From TA-21 sp036557405 (GTDB taxonomy: Archaea; Thermoproteota; Nitrososphaeria; Nitrososphaerales; Nitrososphaeraceae), in assembly GCA_036557405.1 (NCBI GenBank), contig DATBHO010000037.1, positions 1 through 20,967 on the forward strand: a stretch of 20,967 bases of DNA. Reading direction: 5' to 3'. Positions 15,118-20,967 of this stretch are shown here, in pieces. Each line of letters opens with the position of its first letter. Positions within the stretch are counted from its first letter, which is position 1. Made by a program: the position numbers and the translations under genes. Below the pieces are notes generated by a model. The model was not told the DNA's origin. It searched no databases and worked only from the letters and a program-made list of their open reading frames with translations.

Positions 15118-15411
15118 ATGAGTGTAGATGTTCCTGATACAAAATTCATAGTTCCTGTGAAGGGAGTGGAGAAAAGTATAAAATTAGATGATAGGGCAAA
15201 ATCAGAACTGCAAGCTATTGGAATGATGGACGATAAGGGTAAGCTGAAGTTAAAAGGTGCGAGTCCAAAAATGCTAAAGAAAATGAAGCTTGAAGCCGTT
15301 GATTGTCCTGTTTTTGAAAAAGAACTGGGATTCATACAATGTTATGTATGCAGTAACTTCCATAGCAGAATTATGGGTAAAGTGTATTGTAAGGGCGCCC
15401 CATTGTCATAG
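15118..15411 (+). CDS. Small cysteine-containing protein of unknown function, upstream of proS
   Basis: A 97-residue protein from the ATG at 15118 (a TTG at 15112 would add two residues). The first half is charged and lysine-rich (KLKLKGASPKMLKKMKLEA). The second half has four Cys, in DCPVF, QCYVCSNF and YCKGAP, which could hold a metal: one lone Cys, a CxxC pair and a C-terminal Cys. I recognise no family. A CATATAC box at 15085-15091 is about 27 bases upstream. It precedes proS by 28 bases on the same strand; proS lacks a good promoter of its own, so both may be read together. A translation-related role is only guessed from that neighbourhood. Confidence 0.6.
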   Translation: MSVDVPDTKFIVPVKGVEKSIKLDDRAKSELQAIGMMDDKGKLKLKGASPKMLKKMKLEAVDCPVFEKELGFIQCYVCSNFHSRIMGKVYCKGAPLS

Positions 15412-15439
15412 TATCATCTTATTTATGCAGTTATGAGAC

Positions 15440-16882
15440 TTGACTAAAGAATTAGGCATAACAGCAAAAAAGTCATTTGATTTCAGTGATTGGTATACTC
15501 AATGTGTACTGAAATCAGGCATTGCAGATTATTCACCGACCAAGGGGTTCATAATACTTCGCCCATATGGATATGCTATCTGGGAGATCATTAAAGATAT
15601 ACTTGATAATGAATTAAAGAAAACGGGACACAAAAATGGATTTCTGCCGGTTTTAATTCCTGAAAGTCTTCTTACCAAGGAGCAGGATCATTTTGATGGA
15701 TTTATGCCGGAGGTGTTTTGGGTAACAAGATCAGGTACTACGGAACTTGGAGAAAAATTAGCAGTTAGACCAACTTCAGAGACACTTGCATATTCCTTGT
15801 TCTCAAAATGGATATCAAGTTACCGAGATTTACCGCTAAAGTTGAATTTTTGGAATAGTGCGTTGCGAGCTGAAATAAAATCCACCAAGCCCTTAATCCG
15901 AAATTCAGAATTTCTTTGGCAAGAAGGTCATACTGCACATACTGATGAAATAGAAGCAAATGAAGAAGTTAAGATTATACTTGACCTTTATAAAAAATTG
16001 ATTGAGAATTATCTTGCAATTCCAACTATTAGCGGACTAAAGTCAGATAAGGAGAAATTTGTTGGAGCAAAATACACCACTTGTTTAGAGTCGTTAATGG
16101 CAGATGGCAAGGTATTGCAAATGGCAACTTCCCACAATTTAGGTCAGAACTTTTCAAAACCATTTGAGATTAAATTTCTAGATAAAGACACAAATGAACA
16201 CTTTGTGTGGCAAACGTCCTGGGGGATTTCCTGGAGAATTATTGGTGCGTTAATAATGGTCCATGGAGATGATAAGGGCCTAATACTTCCTCCTAAAATT
16301 TCACCGACCCAAGTGATTATTGTTCCCATTTATAAAGATGAAAGCAAAGAAATAGTGAAACAAAAGGCATATGAGTTAGAAAATAAACTAAAAGCTCATA
16401 ATATACGCGCGTTTACTGACGACAGGGATGAATTTACATCGGGATGGAAATTTAATGATTGGGAGATGAAGGGAGTGCCTTTAAGGGCAAATATTGGATT
16501 AAGGGACATGCAGCAAAATCAGGTTGAATTAATACGCAGGGATAATAAGGAACGATTTTATGTCAAAGAAGAAGAATTGGTAAACCAAATATTGACTATA
16601 TTAGAAAAAATACAATCAAACATGTATGATAGTGCAAAAAATCATCTTCAATCAAACACAAGAACTGCTGCCAGCTTGGCAGAATTACTCTCAATACTTG
16701 ATGCAACCGGTGGATTTGTTGCTTGTAGTTGGTGTGGAAAGAGGATATGCGAAGATCTTGTGAAGGAAAAGACAACAGCAGATATTCGGATAGTTCCATT
16801 TGATTCTAAAAATAATGTTTCTGCCTGTATTGCGTGCGGAAATCATGGCACTATCCAAGTGTATTTTGGTAGAGCATATTAG
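15440..16882 (+). CDS. proS: Prolyl-tRNA synthetase, archaeal/eukaryal type
   Basis: A class II aminoacyl-tRNA synthetase of 480 residues. The N-terminus FSDWYTQCVLKSGIADYSPTKG and RPYGYAIWE are typical of archaeal ProRS. RPTSETL, FWNSALRAEIKSTKPLIRNSEFLWQEGHTAH (motif 2 region) and DDKGLILPPKISP (motif 3 region) form the catalytic core, followed by the anticodon-binding domain. The C-terminal zinc domain has CSWCGKRIC and CIACGNHG and ends in GRAY; the final Tyr is conserved in this type. It charges tRNA-Pro in the cytoplasm. No bacterial editing insertion is present. The start is TTG at 15440, as an ATG at 15433 is out of frame and meets a stop at once. Confidence 0.96.
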   Translation: MTKELGITAKKSFDFSDWYTQCVLKSGIADYSPTKGFIILRPYGYAIWEIIKDILDNELKKTGHKNGFLPVLIPESLLTKEQDHFDGFMPEVFWVTRSGTTELGEKLAVRPTSETLAYSLFSKWISSYRDLPLKLNFWNSALRAEIKSTKPLIRNSEFLWQEGHTAHTDEIEANEEVKIILDLYKKLIENYLAIPTISGLKSDKEKFVGAKYTTCLESLMADGKVLQMATSHNLGQNFSKPFEIKFLDKDTNEHFVWQTSWGISWRIIGALIMVHGDDKGLILPPKISPTQVIIVPIYKDESKEIVKQKAYELENKLKAHNIRAFTDDRDEFTSGWKFNDWEMKGVPLRANIGLRDMQQNQVELIRRDNKERFYVKEEELVNQILTILEKIQSNMYDSAKNHLQSNTRTAASLAELLSILDATGGFVACSWCGKRICEDLVKEKTTADIRIVPFDSKNNVSACIACGNHGTIQVYFGRAY

Positions 16883-16908
16883 TGAAGGGATTCAAGTTCT
16901 GAGAACAA

Positions 16909-17547
16909 TTGAATATTGGCGAACTATTTTCATTTTACGACGATTTTGGATATTTGGGTATATTACTAATTAGTTTTGTTGGCAGTATAGTTGTTTTTGT
17001 GCCGATTCCATATTTTCCAGTTTTGATTACAGCGGCATTCAATAATAATTTGAATCCTACTTTAATTGCAATATCTAGTGCTATAGGCGCGGTGATTGCA
17101 AAATTAATTATCTTTTATGCGAGTTATTATGGCAGAAATGTACTTAGTCCAAAAATTAAGGATAAAATGGTTCCTTTGCAGAGATTACTCGGCAGGTATG
17201 GTGGCATAGGTGCCTTTGTAGCTGCAGTTAGTCCCATACCAGATGATATAGTGTATATTCCATTAGGTCTTGCCAAATACAGCCCTTGGAAATTTGCCAT
17301 CTCAACATTTCTAGGAAAATTTATCTTTAATGAGATCTTGGTATTGGGAGCTATCTATTTGGGGAAACCCTTTGTAAACAATCTTATGGCAAACTCAACA
17401 AATATAGATTACCTAATAGTAGTAACTGTTGGAAGTATTGCGGCATTGGGAGTAATAATTTATTTTGCCTTGAAGATAGATTGGGCTAAGGTTATCGGTC
17501 GCTGGTTTCCATGGACTTTGGATAAAAATCAAGGAAACGGGCAATAA
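16909..17547 (+). CDS. DedA/VTT-family (SNARE-associated) membrane protein
   Basis: A 212-residue polytopic membrane protein. Hydrophobic stretches lie at about 14-45, 52-73, 100-120, 130-155 and 167-190. The VTT signature is visible as VPIPYFPVLITAA with GAVIAKLIIFYASYYGR, then the re-entrant region AAVSPIPDDIVYIPLGLAKYSPWKF and the following FLGKFIFNEI. DedA-like proteins act in membrane lipid (phospholipid or isoprenoid carrier) translocation and homeostasis; the exact substrate in archaea is unknown. The TTG start is 26 bases after the proS stop, suggesting read-through from proS. Confidence 0.82.
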   Translation: MNIGELFSFYDDFGYLGILLISFVGSIVVFVPIPYFPVLITAAFNNNLNPTLIAISSAIGAVIAKLIIFYASYYGRNVLSPKIKDKMVPLQRLLGRYGGIGAFVAAVSPIPDDIVYIPLGLAKYSPWKFAISTFLGKFIFNEILVLGAIYLGKPFVNNLMANSTNIDYLIVVTVGSIAALGVIIYFALKIDWAKVIGRWFPWTLDKNQGNGQ

Positions 17548-17883
17548 GAATTACTGGTGTTAAGGTTGATCAGCTCCAAAAATGTGATAAAAATAATGCT
17601 TGAGATTATGATGCAGAATTTACTAAAAGAAGATGAAGTGTTCTCGAAGATAGGTCTTTTCGGTAAAATAACAACGACAATTAATATTCAAATAATAAGC
17701 AGCGAATAGCTGCGATGATAACAATGACAATGAGAATATCTGATTTTATAATAATGTCAAGTCAAATGTTATAACTCGCACACCATGAATTCATAACACT
17801 CGAGGTTGAAAATTTCCTCAATATTAGTAGTAAACATCTCCATAACTTCACATATCAAAGATAATAAAAAATTAGAAGTGGAA
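17548..17883. other. 336-base convergent intergenic region
   Basis: It lies between the DedA-like gene and the convergent flippase. It holds a possible 47-residue ORF (17566-17709) and a short inverted repeat GCAGC-GAATA-GCTGC at 17699-17713 at the end of that ORF. The rest is AT-rich with short A/T runs that could end transcription from both sides. I see no tRNA, repeat array or mobile-element end. Confidence 0.4.
17566..17709 (+). CDS. Possible 47-residue protein after the DedA-like gene
   Basis: A TTG-started frame beginning 18 bases after the DedA-like stop, with GGTG about 10 bases upstream as a possible ribosome-binding site. The product starts with an amphipathic stretch (VIKIMLEIMMQNLLKEDEVF) and ends IQIISSE. 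It has no recognised family, no Cys and no membrane helix. The size, the TTG start and the AT-rich base content mean chance is a serious alternative. Confidence 0.2.
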   Translation: MISSKNVIKIMLEIMMQNLLKEDEVFSKIGLFGKITTTINIQIISSE

Positions 17884-19070
17884 TCAAATATTCTGTACAT
17901 TCATCTTTCTAAGTCTGAAGTGCATTATTCCAAGGAATGTTATCTGGCAGACTAATGCAATAACCACAGATAACGAAATTCCTTCAATCCCAAATTGTTT
18001 TCCGAGTATAACAATAAGGATCATTTGGGTTACTTGATAGATCACAGAAGAAAATAGAACATATCTAGTAAGTTTCATTGCCAAGAACTTTGAATTCAGT
18101 GTGCCTGTTATCATCATTGGAATGATACCTAAACTCAGAATCCTTATAGAGTTTAGCGAATTTATGTAATTAGGAAAGAAGACTTTCAGAATGACTGGTG
18201 CAAGAACGAATACCAATACCGTGATAATTATGGAAAGTGCAATTCCGTATACTCTTATCTTGCTTCTATTCTTTCCGCCTGATTCTTCAGGTATTAAATA
18301 TTGATAAAAACTGACCGAAATCATGCTGAAAAACATGAAAAATTGAAATCCTAATTGATAATAACCTAAAATTGTATAACCATAGATAGGAGCGATAATT
18401 AATTTATCAAAATACAATAATAACGCATTTGAGAGATTGTATGAATAAAGATGCAAAGAGAGTTTAAATTCTTTTTTTATTTTATCAAATCTTTTACTAA
18501 ATTTGGGTATAGTCTTGAAGTATGTAAGACTAAATACAAAAAATGAAATTATAAATCCAACAATAATTCCTGGAATTCCAAAAAAACTGTACAATATTAT
18601 TGATAAGACAAGTTGTGAGGCCCTTGCACCAATAATGTTGATAGCATATTTTGAATATAGCTTTCTACTTAAAAGTTCATAAGAAGACATCATCCAAAAA
18701 GCCATTCCAATCACAAATAGTCCTAGTAACCAATTAAAGAGTGAGACAATAATTGCACAAACCGTAGCAGAAATTAGGATCACCTGATTTGCCTGAACAT
18801 CTATTTGTTTATGTCCTTGTGGTACTAGTGTCGTTACTGCAGTATTAAGACCAAGTAAAGAGATACTGGCGGACAAGGAAGCAATTGCAATTACATAATT
18901 TAATTGACCGTACTCATGAACATCCTGTAAGGTAGCTAGAAATAACCAAAAGATCCCAGTAAGTGATGCACCAACAAAATTACCTAATGTTATATAGATT
19001 AATCCTTCATGGTGACGAACTGATTTGAATATCGTTTTTCATCTCCAATTAGTGACTTATTTAATGACAT
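17884..19070 (-). CDS. Wzx/MATE-type polysaccharide flippase, interrupted by a one-base frameshift near its start
   Basis: A multi-helix membrane protein (about 11-12 helices) of the oligosaccharide flippase type; the middle contains FKLSLHLYSYNLSNALLLYFDKLIIAPIYG, typical of this family. It would move lipid-linked glycan units across the membrane. The uninterrupted frame has its first standard start (TTG) at 18876, but coding continues upstream without a start: IFKSVRHHEGLIYITLGNF, the usual first helix, back to a TGA at 19041. The plausible true start is the ATG at 19070 (MSLNKSLIGDEK), in the other frame. The two join if the A5 tract at 19035-19039 had six A, giving 395 residues. The frameshift is directly visible; the cause is open. 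It lies 47 bases downstream of the HprK-like gene, so one transcript is likely. The region from 18876 to 17884 alone encodes 330 residues. Confidence 0.75.
19035..19039 (-). other. A5 tract at the flippase frame junction
   Basis: On the minus strand the codons read GAT GAA AAA CGA. One extra A would give GAA AAA ACG and restore the full flippase frame. A tRNA-Lys on AAA could also slip back one base on this run, so recoding is conceivable. The upstream frame otherwise ends at 18999 after 23 codons. Confidence 0.6.
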
Positions 19071-19117
19071 AATTTGAATCATTGTAGAATGTAACCAAGC
19101 TACTTCCCATACTCAAT

Positions 19118-20176
19118 CTAAGCTTTATTCTTAGTGATTTTTGAAATCATATTAAACCATGCCCTCGTTTCACTCTTAACTACAAAACAGCTAATTCCAG
19201 ATAGAAATGTTCGCAGCAATTTTTTTTCGTCCTCTAATAATTCAAATGCAGTTCTTCCATCAATAGCAATGTACTTTAGTAGCTCTGCATATGGGGGAAA
19301 GATAAAGGCGTCATCGCTATTTTCAACTGCAAGATCAAGTGCCCTAGTGGTACCCAGTGGAGTTATATCATTGCCGTCTCTTTTAAGGAAATACAAGTTA
19401 TCTACAGTAGTATCATTTTTTATTCTTGCGTCTTGCAAAATTGAGTTGATGGTATATTTCGGAGGTCTAACTATGGATTGGCCGATTGTATTTATTGTAA
19501 AAATAGGTACATTTAACTTGGCTAATTTGTGCATAAAAGCTCTTCCCGTTTTGGAGTGAACCAAGCTACGTACTCTCATACTGTGATCAGTGTCACGTGT
19601 ATTAGACACACTAACAGCCGTTTTAAAAGTATGAGAACTAATGGTCATGGGTTTCGGAAAACAGAGAGCCTGATTTGGCAACTTTATTATTGTCATGTCA
19701 TCAGAGAGAAATGAAAATCCATTTTTCACACATTTTAAAACAGTTGTAGTTTTTCCCGTATCCGGTGGAGCAGATAGAAGTAATCCTGATTCATTCTTGT
19801 CCATACAAGCAGAATGCAATAATATGAATCCTCTTGAAATCAAAAGAAATCGCAGTAATGGTTCGACTAAGTTAACATAAAGCACATGCTTCGACTTGGA
19901 TATTAATTTATTAATAGTAACCTCAATTCTCTGACCAAAATCAATGCTGAACTGTGCACCTGCTGATCCTAAATGTTCTGTATAGAGTATCCTATTTGAG
20001 TTTGCAGATTTATCTTGCATTATTTTTCTAGTTAATCTCAATCCTCCTGCTAACGAATCCAAAGTTATTATAGATAAATCCGAATCATCAAATTCCATTG
20101 ACTTGAAGTATTCTAATTCATACAGCATTACATCAGATTGAACTTTTATTATGTCATGAATATTATAGTAATACAA
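19118..20176 (-). CDS. HPr-kinase-like P-loop protein of a surface-glycan locus
   Basis: A 352-residue protein. A C-terminal-type HprK fold begins near LLISRGFILLHSACM (111-125), has the Walker A SAPPDTGKTTT (135-145) and the Walker B-like FLSDDMTII (156-164) characteristic of HprK-like proteins (FLSDD). The first ~100 residues are unrecognised, as often in these stand-alone homologues. Such genes are frequent in exopolysaccharide and peptide-modification clusters, where the role is not settled; there is no PTS and probably no HPr here. The flippase directly downstream supports a glycan context. The TTG at 20176 is the first in-frame start; an ATG at residue 17 (20128) is an alternative, and TATA-like elements at 20190-20220 do not decide between them. 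Confidence 0.72.
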   Translation of the reverse strand: MYYYNIHDIIKVQSDVMLYELEYFKSMEFDDSDLSIITLDSLAGGLRLTRKIMQDKSANSNRILYTEHLGSAGAQFSIDFGQRIEVTINKLISKSKHVLYVNLVEPLLRFLLISRGFILLHSACMDKNESGLLLSAPPDTGKTTTVLKCVKNGFSFLSDDMTIIKLPNQALCFPKPMTISSHTFKTAVSVSNTRDTDHSMRVRSLVHSKTGRAFMHKLAKLNVPIFTINTIGQSIVRPPKYTINSILQDARIKNDTTVDNLYFLKRDGNDITPLGTTRALDLAVENSDDAFIFPPYAELLKYIAIDGRTAFELLEDEKKLLRTFLSGISCFVVKSETRAWFNMISKITKNKA

Positions 20177-20550
20177 CTGAATTTAAGTAGATATATCATT
20201 CTACAACACTATATTAAAGTTATACTTACTATCAATTAGAATAATTTAACCCAATAATATTTCTGATAATTCGAATATATTCGTCACTAGAGCCAAAATA
20301 TATCTTGACCAATATTATGACAATGAACTGAGTGATTTAATTCAAATTAAAGCGTGAAGAATACTCCAAAAATATTTCCATCCTTTACCTTAACCTGTAC
20401 TGAAATCAAGGACATACATGATCAAGGAATCAGGAGGTTCAATATTATAGCACCCATTGAGTTCAGAAACAGTTGCATGTTAGGATTTGTGAACCATGTA
20501 AAAAGGCAGAGACGTAAGTTTAATATTCTATGTATGGTAAAAATAAAACA
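20177..20550. other. Divergent intergenic region with uncertain small ORF
   Basis: Between the HprK-like gene and the gene starting at 20551. It contains TATA-like elements for the minus strand (20190-20220) and a plus-strand AAAATATATC at 20296-20305. A GTG-started 66-residue frame (20354-20554) fills the right half and its TGA overlaps the GTG at 20551, but it has no recognisable domain. A TATA-like AAGTTTAATATTC inside it (20516-20528) fits the next gene better. I judge that frame doubtful. Confidence 0.35.
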
Positions 20551-20554
20551 GTGA
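20354..20554 (+). CDS. Doubtful 66-residue ORF
   Basis: A GTG-started frame whose stop overlaps the next start as GTGA, a pattern of translational coupling. The product is basic at its end (NHVKRQRRKF), contains three scattered Cys and has no recognised fold. Against it: no promoter at a sensible distance, no ribosome-binding site, and the next gene has a TATA box of its own inside this frame. It may be noncoding. Confidence 0.22.
   Translation: MKNTPKIFPSFTLTCTEIKDIHDQGIRRFNIIAPIEFRNSCMLGFVNHVKRQRRKFNILCMVKIKQ
20516..20528 (+). promoter_or_regulatory. TATA box of the gene at 20551
   Basis: AAGTTTAATATTC is centred about 28 bases before the GTG at 20551, the spacing of a leaderless archaeal transcript. 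Confidence 0.4.
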
Positions 20555-20967
20555 ATAATTTCCAGACCGTGAATAAAATGTTATTTTTGTCCCTGAGTGT
20601 GTTGGCAAGTATTATGATTTTATCAATTCTATTTTTCAACTTCCAAAGTCACATAGTAGCAGCCTCCGGAAAATATACCATTAACCCTAAGATAAATATA
20701 AAAAAACTAAATAATCCTGAAAAACTGAAGGTTGTAGCATACTCTAATGGCCAAAACAAAACTAAATATCTGACAGGTAACGATCTTAAATCAAATACTG
20801 CTACCGTTTCTTTCCAATTTAATCAGAAAAATGATGACCTTGTTACTGCTGTTCATAGGGATGAATATGCAGTATGTGCCTACAGCCTTAATGCACAAAC
20901 AAATGAGATGAAGTCTTATTCTTGCCTTGAGGGTAATCTTGAAAATCCATCTGGTAAAAATCCAGTA
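20551..20967 (+). CDS. Membrane-anchored or secreted protein, 3' part outside the window
   Basis: An open frame of 139 codons with no stop before the window edge. A single hydrophobic helix near the N-terminus (about 10-32; LFLSLSVLASIMILSILFF) is followed by a polar region rich in Asn, Lys and Ser with strand-like segments (KLKVVAYSNGQ; ATVSFQFNQ; YAVCAYSLNAQT). It includes two Cys (CAYS and CLEG) that could form a disulfide outside the cell. I recognise no family, though such single-anchor proteins are common in thaumarchaea. In-frame starts are GTG 20551, GTG 20569 and ATG 20578; the TATA box at 20516-20528 favours the first. Confidence 0.6.
   Translation, partial: MNNFQTVNKMLFLSLSVLASIMILSILFFNFQSHIVAASGKYTINPKINIKKLNNPEKLKVVAYSNGQNKTKYLTGNDLKSNTATVSFQFNQKNDDLVTAVHRDEYAVCAYSLNAQTNEMKSYSCLEGNLENPSGKNPV

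Noticed and set aside
17699..17750. Possible C/D-box guide RNA or terminator hairpin around GCAGC-GAATA-GCTGC and a following GATGATA...CTGA
   Set aside because: The C box does not match RTGATGA, only one CTGA is present, and the stem has 5 base pairs without a T-run; too weak to call.
17773..17847. 24-codon minus-strand frame between the DedA-like gene and the flippase
   Set aside because: Too short, with no promoter or ribosome-binding site at useful distance.

Overview
The window looks like chromosomal DNA of an ammonia-oxidising archaeon (Nitrososphaerota/Thaumarchaeota), probably the Nitrososphaerales/Nitrosocosmicus side. The grounds are: AT-rich sequence; archaeal TATA-like boxes about 25 bases before many ATG, GTG and TTG starts (mostly leaderless genes); a split, archaeal-type methylmalonyl-CoA mutase with its GTPase chaperone and epimerase; archaeal/eukaryal-type prolyl-tRNA synthetase; and small lineage-type proteins of no recognised family. 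The assignment rests on recognition of the proteins, not on a search.

Layout. (1) 1-3183: methylmalonyl-CoA module. The cobalamin-binding mutase subunit starts at 88 on the minus strand and runs off the left edge. Divergent from it are the MeaB GTPase, the catalytic mutase subunit and the epimerase. In thaumarchaea these enzymes belong to the 3-hydroxypropionate/4-hydroxybutyrate carbon-fixation cycle. (2) 3356-8143, minus strand: a compact branched-chain amino acid operon, ilvB-ilvN-leuA-leuB. (3) 8305-9009: rpiA, divergent from the operon. (4) 9104-10263, minus strand: three small genes, encoding a two-CxxC zinc-ribbon-like protein, a YHS-domain mini-protein and a secreted PsbP-like protein. 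(5) 10541-14213, plus strand: a possible 53-residue ORF, a winged-helix regulator, then an asparagine-synthetase-like PP-loop enzyme with a seven-cysteine tail, threonine synthase and ammonia-type NAD synthetase. (6) 14317-17547: a two-helix membrane peptide, a membrane-anchored J-domain protein, a small unknown protein, prolyl-tRNA synthetase and a DedA/VTT membrane protein. (7) 17884-20176, minus strand: an HprK-like P-loop protein and a Wzx/MATE-type polysaccharide flippase, resembling the edge of a surface-glycan locus. (8) 20551-20967: the start of a membrane-anchored or secreted protein cut by the window end.

Most of the window is core metabolism and ordinary. The points most worth a second look are: the flippase, whose first 12 codons are separated from an otherwise intact frame by one missing A in an A5 tract (phase variation, recoding, decay or sequencing error); the cysteine-rich tail on the glutaminase-less Asn-synthetase homologue; the tandem hexamer and perfect palindrome in the divergent mutase promoter; and the YHS and zinc-ribbon micro-genes. 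I did not find rRNA, a convincing tRNA, a CRISPR array, an insertion sequence or a defence system.
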